A DNA stretch of 64,000 bases from Sporolactobacillus mangiferae. GTDB taxonomy: Bacteria; Bacillota; Bacilli; Bacillales; Sporolactobacillaceae. The translations under genes and the position numbers were made by a program. The DNA is taken from assembly GCF_023336505.1 (NCBI RefSeq), contig NZ_JAMAST010000003.1, forward strand, positions 62,001 to 126,000, given 5' to 3'. Shown piece after piece: positions 1 through 8,371 of the stretch. The notes below the pieces were generated by a model. That model saw only the letters and a program-made list of their open reading frames with translations. It did no database searches and was not told the DNA's origin. Every line of letters begins with the position of its first letter. Position 1 is the stretch's first letter.

Positions 1-67
1 TCGTCCGAATGTCGAGCTTCTCTTCTTCGATCATTCGAATCGTTTCAAGTATTTGTGTGGTTTCCAT
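1..67 (-). CDS. PFL family protein (UPF0210/DUF711), N-terminal fragment
   Basis: Only the first 22 codons are inside the window; the gene runs off the left edge. The translated start METTQILETIRMIEEEKLD resembles the conserved N-terminus of the UPF0210 (DUF711) family, whose function is not firmly known. A GGAGG ribosome binding site lies about 10 bases before the ATG at 67. It sits 20 bases downstream of an ACT-domain gene, the usual pairing for this family, which supports the call despite the short length. Confidence 0.72.
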   Translation of the reverse strand, partial: METTQILETIRMIEEEKLDIRT

Positions 68-87
68 GATTTGACGGTTCCTCCATC

Positions 88-366
88 TTATAAGCTGTGC
101 ATGGATGTAAAAATTTCTTCACGCTGTATTTTGATCTGTACGCCCAGATCCGCACCTTTATCCGCAAGCTTCTGCTTGATCTCACCGAAGCTCTGCTCCG
201 CATCTGCCAGATCAAGAATCATCATCATCGTAAAATAGCCGTTCATAATCGTCTGTGATACATCAAGAATATTCACACTGAGTTCAGCAAGCTCGCTGCT
301 GACACCGGCAATGATGCCGACTCTGTCCTTACCGATGACCGTTAAAATCGCCTTCACATTCGTCAC
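88..366 (-). CDS. ACT domain-containing protein (UPF0237 family)
   Basis: The protein has 92 residues and is essentially one ACT domain: it opens with KAILTVIGKDRVGIIAGV, the glycine-rich first strand and turn typical of ACT regulatory modules that bind amino acids or similar small ligands. Length matches the stand-alone UPF0237 family. The ATG follows AGGAG at a normal distance. It is the upstream partner of the PFL-family gene at the window edge, and the two probably form an operon. The ligand and the regulated target are unknown. Confidence 0.85.
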   Translation of the reverse strand: MTNVKAILTVIGKDRVGIIAGVSSELAELSVNILDVSQTIMNGYFTMMMILDLADAEQSFGEIKQKLADKGADLGVQIKIQREEIFTSMHSL

Positions 367-518
367 TCCTGTTCAAGTCATGTGCTGTATTAGAAATCCG
401 CATTGCCGCTTTTTTACATGCCTACTCCCCATTATCGCAACAATTCTGCCTGATGCAAGACAATCTTAACTATTTGACAAAAAGAAACCATTCCTATAAG
501 ATAAATTATGGCTTTTTT

Positions 519-589
519 GCGGGTGTAGTTTAATGGTAAAATTAGAGCTTCCCAAGCTCTCGTCGTGGGTTCGATTCCCATCACCCGCT
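519..589 (+). tRNA. tRNA-Gly (anticodon CCC)
   Basis: The sequence folds as a cloverleaf. The acceptor stem is GCGGGTG/CACCCGC, the D stem GTTT/AAAT, the anticodon stem AGAGC/GCTCT with loop TTCCCAA, and the T arm GTGGG-TTCGATT-CCCAT. The loop places CCC at positions 34-36, so it reads GGG glycine codons. The 3-prime CCA is not encoded. It stands alone and is followed by an interspersed repeat and a terminator. Confidence 0.95.
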
Positions 590-672
590 TTGGTTCTCAG
601 ACTACGTTACCTGCATGGCGTACAGATTTGTTGCGGAAAGTATGCCCGTTCACGTCTTGTAGCAAACGATAA

Positions 673-766
673 GAAAATCTGGCTTTGCCAAGCCTCTGGC
701 GAAGGCAAAGACGCCATCGCACTGATACGATAATCCGCTGAATTTTAAACTTTCTTATAGTATAGA
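673..766. repeat. Interspersed repeat copy R1 (short form)
   Basis: This copy has the 5-prime block (GAAAATCTGGCTTTGCCAAG), then CCTCTGGCGAAGGCAAAGAC and the 3-prime block ending CTTTCTTATAGTA. The same blocks recur at 45791, 52044 and 57161. It lies in the transcribed tail of the tRNA-Gly gene, before the terminator. The GC-rich middle module seen in longer copies is absent. Confidence 0.85.
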
Positions 767-779
767 AAATCAGCAGCAT

Positions 780-804
780 GAGCAGATAATTCTGCTCTTT
801 TTTT
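780..804 (+). terminator. Rho-independent terminator after tRNA-Gly
   Basis: A GAGCAG/CTGCTC stem with a six-base loop is followed by a run of seven or more T on the plus strand. It most likely ends the tRNA-Gly transcript after passing through repeat R1. Confidence 0.7.
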
Positions 805-844
805 CATTGACGCGGCAGCAAAGCTTTGCAGTGCAGGTTGCAGA

Positions 845-1441
845 TTAAATGCTGGTCACTTTGCCAAATGTACGTAAGTGCTCGATCTGGTTGTAATCGA
901 TGATTTTCCAGTCGTTGCCCTCAGTCTCAATATGGCTGATGCATGTATTAAATAATTTGGTTTTGCCGGTACCGATTGCTCCGCCGGACAGCATGGCCAA
1001 AATCACATTGATCAGCCCGCCATGTGCAACAAGCAGCACCCGATGGCCCGGAAAATGCGCGCTTACCGATGAAAGCCCGCGAGCAACACGCTCTCTCACA
1101 TGAGCAATCGGTTCCATGCCAGGTATTTTTCCATCCGGAAAGTGTCTGTCGCGCTCTGGTATCGTCATTCCGGATGCTTCTCCGTATGCCTTTTCGATAA
1201 AATCACTGTCCTCAAACAATGGCAGATTGCCAATATGCCTGTTAATAATTTCGGCGGTCTGCTTTGCCCGAAGCAGCGGGCTCGTAAAAACAGCCTTGAA
1301 TTTTTGCGATTCGAGAAATCGGCCCACTAATTCCGCCTGTTTTCTTCCCCGTTCATTCAGTGGAATGTCTTCGCGCCCCTGCAGCTTGCCGATTGCGTTC
1401 CAGTCAGTCTCTCCATGTCTGACCAGGCAAATTGTCGTCAT
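845..1441 (-). CDS. Histidine phosphatase family protein
   Basis: This 198-residue protein is a cytoplasmic member of the histidine phosphatase (phosphoglycerate mutase-like) superfamily. The RHG motif is at LVRHGETDWN (residues 6-15), and the second catalytic histidine is at VAHGG near residue 140. The acid residue expected between them is likely in the EKAYGEASG stretch. Size and motifs fit broad-specificity phosphatases of the PhoE/GpmB type, and the substrate cannot be told from sequence. The ATG has a GGAGG site 8 bases upstream. It is separated from the nucleoside transporter operon by a strong terminator and is probably transcribed alone. Confidence 0.9.
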   Translation of the reverse strand: MTTICLVRHGETDWNAIGKLQGREDIPLNERGRKQAELVGRFLESQKFKAVFTSPLLRAKQTAEIINRHIGNLPLFEDSDFIEKAYGEASGMTIPERDRHFPDGKIPGMEPIAHVRERVARGLSSVSAHFPGHRVLLVAHGGLINVILAMLSGGAIGTGKTKLFNTCISHIETEGNDWKIIDYNQIEHLRTFGKVTSI

Positions 1442-1628
1442 CTTTCATCCTCCAGATCTGCCGGAACAAACATATGGTGTTCATTTCAGCAGAATTTCTT
1501 ATAGTTTATTATAGCGAAAAAAATTTTTTCGTGAAATGCCCAGTTTTTGTTTCTCCATTTCAGATCAGTTCTGCCGAATTCAGATAAAGTTCGTCCGAAC
1601 TCGCAACGAAATCTGAAATCAATTGAAA

Positions 1629-1675
1629 ATAACAAACCACCTCCGCCAGTTCTCGGCGATGAGGTGGTTTGTTTT
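1629..1675 (-). terminator. Terminator of the nup operon
   Basis: A 13-bp perfect inverted repeat AACAAACCACCTC/GAGGTGGTTTGTT encloses a smaller CGCC/GGCG stem. T-rich sequence follows on both strands, so it may work in both directions. It lies directly after the last nup gene and before the phosphatase gene. Confidence 0.85.
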
Positions 1676-1686
1676 CGTTATGCGAT

Positions 1687-2652
1687 TTATCTCTGTCCTT
1701 TAATATATGGAACACCGTCTGCCTTTGGTGCTTCCGCCCGGCCAACAAAACCGGTGAGCACAATCAATGTCAATACGTACGGTGCGGTCAGCATGATTAC
1801 CGATGGCAGCTGATCCAGATACGGAATCTGCTGACTTGTGATGCTGAGTGCCTGTGCGAAACCAAAGAAAAGGGATGCGCCCATGGCACCGATTGGATGC
1901 CACTTTCCAAAAACAAGGGCTGCCAGCGCCAGGAAGCCCTGTCCGGCGATTGTCGACACATTGTAGTTGGAAGTAATGGTCACCAGATATACAGCACCGC
2001 CAATGCCGCCGAAGACACCGCTCAGTGTTACGCCGATGTAACGCATTTTGCTGACATTAATGCCAAGTGTGTCTGCTGCGGCAGGGTGCTCACCAACGGA
2101 ACGCAGGCGCAAGCCAAACGCAGTCTTAAAAATGACAAACCATACCAGAAACGACACCAGAATCGCCAGATAGGACGTATAGGTGACTTGCTGGAAAAAG
2201 ATCGGGCCAAAGAAAGGAATCTGACTTAAACCGGGAATATTGATCTTATCAATATTATGGCCGATATATGGGGTCTGTCCTTTGCCGTCATAAATCATTT
2301 TCACAAGAAAGATCGTCAGTCCGAGAGCGAGAAAGTTCAGTGCCACACCGCTGACCGTCTGATCCGCACGGAAAGAAATGGAGACGACCGCATGGATCAG
2401 CGAAAATATGCCGCCGGCAACCGCCGCCAGCAGAATCGCGATCCACGGCGATGCACTGCCGACCCCCGCATGTTCAAGACCCAGTGTAGCGATGGCCGCC
2501 GTAAATGCGCCGACCTGCATCAGACCTTCCAGACCAATGTTGACAACACCGGAGCGTTCAGAAAATACACCGCCAAGTGAAGTAAAAATCAGGGGAGCAG
2601 CCGTCAGCAGCGTTGAAGGAATGATAATTGTAAGTACTTCAAAAAAGCTCAT
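1687..2652 (-). CDS. nupQ: Nucleoside ABC transporter permease (NupQ/YufQ type)
   Basis: The protein has 321 residues and eight or more hydrophobic segments, and is a BPD_transp_2-type permease. The signature stretch SGVVNIGLEGLMQVGA sits near residues 34-49, as in sugar and nucleoside permeases of the BmpA-linked class. It is the second membrane subunit of the transporter encoded upstream, overlapping the previous permease by 4 bp, which indicates translational coupling. By homology to B. subtilis NupQ it helps import purine or other nucleosides. Substrate choice cannot be read from the sequence. Confidence 0.88.
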   Translation of the reverse strand: MSFFEVLTIIIPSTLLTAAPLIFTSLGGVFSERSGVVNIGLEGLMQVGAFTAAIATLGLEHAGVGSASPWIAILLAAVAGGIFSLIHAVVSISFRADQTVSGVALNFLALGLTIFLVKMIYDGKGQTPYIGHNIDKINIPGLSQIPFFGPIFFQQVTYTSYLAILVSFLVWFVIFKTAFGLRLRSVGEHPAAADTLGINVSKMRYIGVTLSGVFGGIGGAVYLVTITSNYNVSTIAGQGFLALAALVFGKWHPIGAMGASLFFGFAQALSITSQQIPYLDQLPSVIMLTAPYVLTLIVLTGFVGRAEAPKADGVPYIKGQR

Positions 2653-3722
2653 GATTTATGCCCCTTTCTCTTAAGGCGGTCTGCCGCCCATTTAATGACA
2701 TAACCGGAGCCGACAAAGAATATAATCAATGCAATAATGATCTGAATCAATTCCACCGGCACACCGGCATTGGACTGCATGGTCATACCGCCCGTCTGCA
2801 AACCGGCAAAAAGCGCCCCGGCAAGCGTAACACCTACCGGCGTGTTCAAACCAAGCAGAGCAACGGCGATTCCGTTGAATCCGATACCAGTGAACGCGGA
2901 ATTAATCGTCATGTACTGATAGGTGCCGAGCCCTTCCATCGCACCGGCAAGGCCGGCGAAAATACCGGAGATCGTCAGTGAAAGGATGATATTGCCACCG
3001 ACATTCATCCCTGCATATTCCGATGCATCGGGACTGAATCCGACGGCACGCAATTCATAGCCTTTTGTTGTCTTCCAAAGCATGAACCACATGGCGGTCA
3101 CCGCTATGATTGCAACGACAAATCCCCAGTGAAGACGCGAACCCTGGGTCAGATTGGCAAGAAAAGCAGATGAGAGCGATGCCGCCTGCGGAATTGTTGG
3201 CGTACGCTCACCTTCTGTATATAGAAAGTTCTTAATCAGGTAGGCGGTCGTATACAGTGCGATATAGTTCATCATAATTGTCGAAATCACTTCATGAACC
3301 TTAAACCGTGCCTTAAGCAGCCCAGGAATGAAGCCCCATAAGGCTCCTGCCGCCCCACCGGCCACAACGGACATCGGAAGCAAAATGAATTTCGGCAAAT
3401 GCCCGAAAATAATGGCGCAGGCAACGGATGCGAACCAGCCAACCATCAGCTGTCCTTCCACGCCGATATTAAAAAGTCCGGTTCGAAACGCAAAGGCGAC
3501 CGCAAGACCTGCCAGCACCAGAGGAATCATGGCTCGGATTGTCTCACCGCCGTAATATGGCTGAAGAAAAATAGATTCAATGATCGATTGATAAGCGAGC
3601 AATGGATTATACCCGATAGCGAACATAATCACCGCGCCACACACAAGACCAAGTACAACCGAAATAACAGGAATGAGAAGTGTCATCCAGTTAATCTTTT
3701 TCAAAAAAGCGTTCACCTTCAT
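2649..3722 (-). CDS. nupP: Nucleoside ABC transporter permease (NupP/YufP type)
   Basis: This 357-residue polytopic membrane protein belongs to the same permease family as the next gene. It has the glycine-rich RTGLFNIGVEGQLMVGW segment around residues 80-96. Its N-terminus is longer than that of the partner permease. It overlaps the ATPase gene and the second permease gene by 4 bp on each side, so the three are translated as a unit. It forms the transport channel with NupQ in the cytoplasmic membrane. Confidence 0.88.
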   Translation of the reverse strand: MKVNAFLKKINWMTLLIPVISVVLGLVCGAVIMFAIGYNPLLAYQSIIESIFLQPYYGGETIRAMIPLVLAGLAVAFAFRTGLFNIGVEGQLMVGWFASVACAIIFGHLPKFILLPMSVVAGGAAGALWGFIPGLLKARFKVHEVISTIMMNYIALYTTAYLIKNFLYTEGERTPTIPQAASLSSAFLANLTQGSRLHWGFVVAIIAVTAMWFMLWKTTKGYELRAVGFSPDASEYAGMNVGGNIILSLTISGIFAGLAGAMEGLGTYQYMTINSAFTGIGFNGIAVALLGLNTPVGVTLAGALFAGLQTGGMTMQSNAGVPVELIQIIIALIIFFVGSGYVIKWAADRLKRKGHKS

Positions 3723-5236
3723 GCCCCCCCTTTCCTGCGGCCTGCCATCAGCAAACCGAGCTCATTTTCATCTGTCTCTTTTGGATTGACAATATCAATA
3801 ATATGACCTTCATAAATAACGGCAATACGATCGCTGAGATGCAGGATCTCGTCCAGTTCAAATGAAACGAGCAATACCGCTTTCCCCTTTTTCTTCTCCT
3901 CAAGTAATTTGCCATGAATGAATTCAATCGCACCAATATCCAGTCCCCGGGTTGGCTGGGCCGCAATCAGCAGCTGCGGGCTGCGGTCTACTTCGCGTGC
4001 AACGATCACCTTTTGCTGATTGCCTCCGGAGAGCGAGCGGGCCAGCGTTTTTTCATTCGGTGTTCGCACATCGAATTCTTCGATCAGCTGTTTTGCTTTT
4101 TTAGTGATGACTTTGTTTTTCAAAATACCGGCCTGTGCATACGGTTTTTTGTAATACGTCTGCAGCACCATATTTTCACCAACAGAAAAATCAAGAACAA
4201 GCCCGTGCTTCTGGCGGTCCTCCGGAATATACCCCAGTCCCGCTTCAATAATTTTTCTCGTTTTCTGGTTGGTGACATCTCGGCCGCCAATTTTGATACT
4301 GCCGTCTCTTACCTTTCTCAATCCGGCAATAGCCTCTATCAGTTCGGTCTGCCCGTTGCCGTCCACACCCGCGATGCCAAGAATCTCCCCACCGTGAACA
4401 GTCAGATTCAGATCTTTGATCACATTCACTTTACGTGAATCAAGAACATTGAGATGATCGATTTCAAGAATCCTTTCTTTCGGCTCATAAGGAGCGTCAT
4501 TTATCTGGACATTGACTTTGCGTCCGACCATCATGCTCGCCAGATCACTCGGATTCGTCTCCGAGATTGCAACGGTATCAATGTTTCTGCCCCGGCGAAT
4601 GACCGTACAACGATCACATGCCTCAAAGATTTCCTTTAACTTGTGGGTAATCAGGATGATCGACTTGCCCTCTTTGACCAGACGTTTCATAATCACGATC
4701 AATTCCTGTATTTCAATTGGCGTCAGCACCGCAGTCGGTTCGTCAAAAATAATGATATCCGAGCCGCGATAGAGTGTTTTTAGAATTTCGACACGCTGCT
4801 GCATGCCGACTGTGATGTCTTCCACTTTCTTGTTAGGATCAACATCCAGTCCATATTTCTCTGACAGTTCTTTGACGAGTTTAACCGCCTTTGCCAAGTC
4901 AAGAATCCCGTGTTTTCTTGGCTCCCTGCCCAGAATGATATTCTCTGCAACAGTAAACTTGTCAATCAGCATAAAATGCTGATGAACCATGCCTATGCCG
5001 AGCCGAGTCGCCTCATTGGGATCATTGATAACTGCCTTTTTTCCGTGAACATAAATTTCTCCCTGATCTGGCTGATACAAACCGAACAGCACATTCATCA
5101 ATGTTGACTTTCCGGCTCCATTTTCACCGAACAGCGCATGAATTTCCCCCTCCTCGACCTGAAGGGTAATGTTATCATTGGCCACAATACCCGGAAATTC
5201 TTTCCTGATATGTCTCATTTCAATTGCATAGGACAT
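3719..5236 (-). CDS. nupO: Nucleoside ABC transporter ATP-binding protein (NupO/YufO type)
   Basis: The 505-residue protein carries two fused ABC ATPase domains, as in sugar and nucleoside importers. The first has a canonical Walker A (GENGAGKST) and Walker B (IIIFDEPTAVL). The second has GVDGNGQTE in place of Walker A and LSGGNQQKV as signature, the degenerate form usual for this class. It energises the NupPQ permease. Lipoprotein NupN is encoded upstream after a 352-bp gap holding a hairpin. The start has a short AAGG site. Confidence 0.9.
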   Translation of the reverse strand: MSYAIEMRHIRKEFPGIVANDNITLQVEEGEIHALFGENGAGKSTLMNVLFGLYQPDQGEIYVHGKKAVINDPNEATRLGIGMVHQHFMLIDKFTVAENIILGREPRKHGILDLAKAVKLVKELSEKYGLDVDPNKKVEDITVGMQQRVEILKTLYRGSDIIIFDEPTAVLTPIEIQELIVIMKRLVKEGKSIILITHKLKEIFEACDRCTVIRRGRNIDTVAISETNPSDLASMMVGRKVNVQINDAPYEPKERILEIDHLNVLDSRKVNVIKDLNLTVHGGEILGIAGVDGNGQTELIEAIAGLRKVRDGSIKIGGRDVTNQKTRKIIEAGLGYIPEDRQKHGLVLDFSVGENMVLQTYYKKPYAQAGILKNKVITKKAKQLIEEFDVRTPNEKTLARSLSGGNQQKVIVAREVDRSPQLLIAAQPTRGLDIGAIEFIHGKLLEEKKKGKAVLLVSFELDEILHLSDRIAVIYEGHIIDIVNPKETDENELGLLMAGRRKGGA

Positions 5237-5588
5237 GCCTTCAGTCTCCCATCTCTGAGTATGTAAAGAAAACTTAGTGAAGCCAGGCCTTCAGGCGCTG
5301 ACTGAGCTTTCACAATAATCTTCGTCCTGACACAAGCAGGCAGCAATACAATGACAGGCAGGATCGTTTTAACTGTACTGATATTATTTTCCGCTATATC
5401 ATTCATTTTCTCAATAGTAAAAAGGAAAACTGACGAAGCCAATTTTTTCAGAAGGCTCCCGTTTTCCCGGCCATACCTGCGAGCTGAAAGTACACCACTT
5501 AAATTTGTATCCGGCTTCTGCCCGCCTTTATTACAATTGATGGATGAGTACGCACACAGCGCCTCATCCATCAGAAAAATTCAGTGCA
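5237..5588. other. 352-bp gap between nupN and nupO with a hairpin
   Basis: No convincing gene is seen. At 5538-5573 a perfect 11-bp inverted repeat (TGATGGATGAG/CTCATCCATCA) lies just after the nupN stop codon, without a clear T run on the minus strand. It could stabilise the nupN message or partly attenuate transcription, giving more binding protein than ATPase and permease. The 118-codon open frame here has no family resemblance and is probably chance. Confidence 0.55.
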
Positions 5589-6674
5589 TTATTTCAGGGT
5601 TGTCAAGTATTTTGTGTATTCTTTGTCCGTCGTTGGAACCTTGATCGAGCCATCAATGATTTTCTTCTTATAATCATTGACAGATGAGAGCGCTTTTTCC
5701 GAAACATTATCTGTTGTCGGTGCAATGCCTACGCCGTTTTCTTCAAGTCCGAATTCAAGTACTTTGCCACCAGGGAATTTTCCTGCCTTTGTCTGTTTCG
5801 TTACATCATAAATCGCTTTATCAACACGTTTAACCATAGAAGTCAATGTCACATTTTCCGGCATTCCCTGATCATGCTGATCTTTGTCAACGCCGATCAC
5901 CCACACTTTTTTGCCGTTCTTTGTCCGGTTCTTCGCTTCGGTAAATACACCATTGCCTGTGTTTCCGGCTGATGCATAGATAATGTCCGCACCTTTGGTG
6001 TACATCGTCTGTGCAATCGCACGCCCTTTGTCTGGCGCATCAAAAGCACCGGCATACTGAGCATAGATCTCCGCTTTCGGGTTAACGGTTTTCACGCCCG
6101 CTTTGAAGCCATTTTCGAACTTCTTAAGCAATGCGGAGTTAACACCGCCGATAAAGCCAATCTTATTTGTCTTTGTGGTCAGCCCGGCTACCACACCGAC
6201 CAGGAATGATCCCTGCTGTTCCTTAAAGGTAATGCTTGCCACATTTTTCAGAGGTTTATTATTTTTATCAACGGCCACCGCATCAATGAGACCAAGATGT
6301 GCTTTCGGATTTTGCTGTGCAATTTTCTGAATATCGCTCTGCATCAGAAAGCCGATACCATAAACAATATTAAAATTCTGATGTACCATTGTATTCAAGT
6401 TCGGTGAGTAATCAGAAGCCTGTGTGGACTGCAGATATTTAACGCCTGTCCCCTTTTTCAATCCGTTGTCCTTCGCAAAATTCGTCAGGCCTTCCCACGC
6501 AGACTGGTTAAAGGATTTGTCATCAACGCCGCCTGTGTCCGTAACCATACCGGCCTTAAATGTACTTTTTTGGTTCGTACTTCCGCCGCTGGTTTTACCG
6601 TTTCCGCATCCTGCAAGCACAGAAGCCAAAACAACAACAAAGGCTACGAGCACTGCTATTCTCTTCTTGAACAC
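5589..6674 (-). CDS. nupN: BMP family nucleoside-binding lipoprotein (NupN/YufN type)
   Basis: The 361-residue secreted lipoprotein has a basic N-terminus, a hydrophobic core and a lipobox VLAGC with Cys at 23. The mature part is a basic membrane protein/PnrA-like fold: TDTGGVDDKSFNQSAWEG near residues 46-63 is the family nucleoside-binding signature. It captures nucleosides outside the membrane for NupOPQ. Translation probably begins at GTG 6674, preceded by a run of six G at good spacing. It is the first gene of the transporter operon. Confidence 0.92.
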   Translation of the reverse strand: MFKKRIAVLVAFVVVLASVLAGCGNGKTSGGSTNQKSTFKAGMVTDTGGVDDKSFNQSAWEGLTNFAKDNGLKKGTGVKYLQSTQASDYSPNLNTMVHQNFNIVYGIGFLMQSDIQKIAQQNPKAHLGLIDAVAVDKNNKPLKNVASITFKEQQGSFLVGVVAGLTTKTNKIGFIGGVNSALLKKFENGFKAGVKTVNPKAEIYAQYAGAFDAPDKGRAIAQTMYTKGADIIYASAGNTGNGVFTEAKNRTKNGKKVWVIGVDKDQHDQGMPENVTLTSMVKRVDKAIYDVTKQTKAGKFPGGKVLEFGLEENGVGIAPTTDNVSEKALSSVNDYKKKIIDGSIKVPTTDKEYTKYLTTLK

Positions 6675-7047
6675 TGAAAAACCCCCCGTTTAATCTTTGG
6701 TTTAAAACTCACAAACTTTACTATAGCCTATACGGGCCAAAAAGGAAACCGTAAATTGCAGAAAAGGCGAAAATTTTGCGGATAATAAAATAAAACGTTC
6801 GTCTTTTGCCGATATAAACCGATTATTACTCAATTATCTTCATCTTTCCACACAAATCGATTTATTCCAATGACACTGAACATGCATCTGACAACACGAT
6901 GTCACAATTATTTTAGATCTCAGACGGAAAAAATTGGCTCTTTGTGTCAGATATTCTTACACAAAATTCAGTTTACCACGGTGCCTGTCAATGCACTGAC
7001 CGATATTATTTAGTATAATAAGGAAAACTATAAACTGGAGGACGCTC
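6675..7047. other. Divergent intergenic region between nupN and the Lin0512 gene
   Basis: This stretch of 373 bp is AT-rich and has no gene. It must hold the promoters of two divergent genes. On the plus strand TATAAT at 7014-7019 is a likely -10 for the Lin0512 gene, but no good -35 is visible. On the minus strand no riboswitch aptamer could be recognised ahead of nupN. Confidence 0.5.
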
Positions 7048-7407
7048 ATGAGTCATTTACTATTTATCGAGACCGGTTATGGCATTGATGTCCACGGACA
7101 AGATGTTACAACTGCGGCTGTCCGCGCGGTACGCGACGCCATTCATCGGAATTCAATGCCTGGCATAACACGGCTCCTGCCGAACAATGACCTGAATAAC
7201 ATGCGCGTGACGATTCGCCTGGCTGTACCTGCAGATAAAGACCGGATTGACTATGACAAGGTAAAAGCGGAAATTCCGTATGGAACAGTTCACATCGAAG
7301 TGATGGACGGCGGTATGGCCGCCCCGAGCGGCATTGTGCTCAAAGATAAAAACGACAAGAATGATTTAATGTACGTTGTCAATGCTTCGGTCGAAGTCGG
7401 CTACTGA
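7048..7407 (+). CDS. Lin0512 family protein, function unknown
   Basis: The 119-residue cytoplasmic protein matches the conserved Lin0512 family (TIGR02058) in length and pattern. It opens SHLLFIETGYGIDVHGQD and contains NNMRVTIRLAVP and DGGMAAPSGI. No catalytic motif is recognisable and the family function is not known. The ATG has a GGAGG site 7 bases upstream. It appears to be transcribed alone and is followed by repeat R2 and a decayed group II intron. Confidence 0.88.
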   Translation: MSHLLFIETGYGIDVHGQDVTTAAVRAVRDAIHRNSMPGITRLLPNNDLNNMRVTIRLAVPADKDRIDYDKVKAEIPYGTVHIEVMDGGMAAPSGIVLKDKNDKNDLMYVVNASVEVGY

Positions 7408-7419
7408 TTGCCAGACATT

Positions 7420-7580
7420 GTTCGGTAGCATTGAGAAAAACCAGGCCCTTTATCTCCGGCCGCAGGTCATCGGTTCGTGTCTTTTCGGTACTGAATCGGC
7501 GCTTCAGTTGCTCGCTTGCCGCGGGCGCACCTCCGCTTTGATTCTCGGTAAGACACTGGTTTATTGGTTTTCATATGGGT
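7420..7580. repeat. Interspersed repeat copy R2 (long form)
   Basis: The copy contains GTGTCTT ... AAGACAC inverted blocks around GAATCGGCGCTTCAGTTGC and GCTTGCCGCGGGCGCACC. The same order is found in R3 near 22300-22440, including TTATTGGTTTTCATA after AAGACAC. It lies between the Lin0512 gene and the group II intron remnant. Confidence 0.75.
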
Positions 7581-7588
7581 CAAAATCA

Positions 7589-7867
7589 GTCGAGTGGGAC
7601 AGTGATTCACATCATCTGCCCCCTCACAGAACCATGCGTGCGCTATTTACGCACACGGCTCTTCTTGTTCATGATTCACAGAATATAGCCAAGTTCTGAG
7701 CGAAGTTGATAGATATTGACCTTGACTCGTGGTTGAGGCAAGGGGCATCGTTTTAGAAATTCATTGAACTTTCCCCAAGTATAAGATCGTTTCTGGCTTC
7801 TTCTGTTTAACCATTTATACAACAGTTGAATCACCTGCAAAAAAGACCAGGAACAGCACATGTTCAT
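7589..7867 (-). mobile_element. Group II intron remnant: RT/maturase C-terminus plus domains V and VI
   Basis: A 63-codon frame ending at 7676 reads LLYKWLNRRSQKRSYTWGK and then FLKRCPLPQPRVKVNIYQLR, the C-terminal end of group II intron reverse transcriptase/maturases. Fifteen bases further, 7661-7629 on the minus strand folds as intron domain V (GAGCCGTGTGCG ... CGCACGCATGGTTC). It is followed by TGTGAGGGGG and an end near CCCACTCGAC (about 7590). Everything upstream of the RT tail is missing and replaced by unrelated sequence, so the element cannot be active. Confidence 0.8.
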
Positions 7868-7879
7868 CCGGTCTCTTGC

Positions 7880-8270
7880 TTATTTCCGTTTTTTTGTTTT
7901 CAGCAGTAAGAATAATCCGAAGGTGACGAGTGTGACCATGAGGGTCAGAAAGTTCAGATCGACAGCAGGTTTAAAAAAGGTTTGCTGATCATCAATCTCA
8001 AAAACACCTAACGGTTTCACCGAAGCGTATCCCCCGCCCCCCCGCCGTCCTGGCCGGCGTTATCCTTCCCGTGCAGTCCTCCGCCGCCTCCACCAGTAAT
8101 TCGTACTTTTGCTACGGGGATAACCTGTTTGCCGCCCTGATCGATCGGTTCGCCGAAAACCGCTGCGACTTGGTGGGTTGTTGAAAAGAGATTGAATACT
8201 TTTTCCATAAACGATTTATCCCAGCATCCGAATTCCCGCCGTCCATGTTTACAGTTCCTGTTTCTTCCAC
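7880..8270 (-). pseudogene. GerW/YtfJ-like sporulation protein gene with two frameshifts
   Basis: Three frames join into one GerW-like protein. A GTG at 8270 after GAGGAG starts a short frame ending near GINRL. A second frame from 8208 gives MEKVFNLFSTTHQVAAVFGE, PIDQGGKQVIPVAKV and a glycine-rich stretch. A third, after a run of seven C at 8037-8043, gives YASVKPLGVFEID, a transmembrane helix and a KTKKRK tail ending at 7880. GerW-type proteins share the VIPVAKV strand and glycine-rich loop. Each junction would be closed by adding one base, so this may be a real pseudogene, a slippage-controlled gene or an assembly error. Confidence 0.65.
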
Positions 8271-8371
8271 TGAAATCACTCCTCAAACCGATTTCTTGTC
8301 TCACTACTATTTCTTCATTCGGTAGCCGCATTCCTTGCATACCCGCAACTTTTTTCTTTTCTGTCTGCCTC

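Noticed and set aside
5215-5571. 118-codon frame between nupO and nupN
   Set aside because: No family resemblance, no convincing ribosome site, and it overlaps the nupO start. Most likely chance.
6791-6805. Possible PurR box (ACGAACGTTTT on the minus strand) ahead of nupN
   Set aside because: Only one CGAAC core is seen, without the second inverted box at the usual spacing, so it was not listed as a regulatory site.
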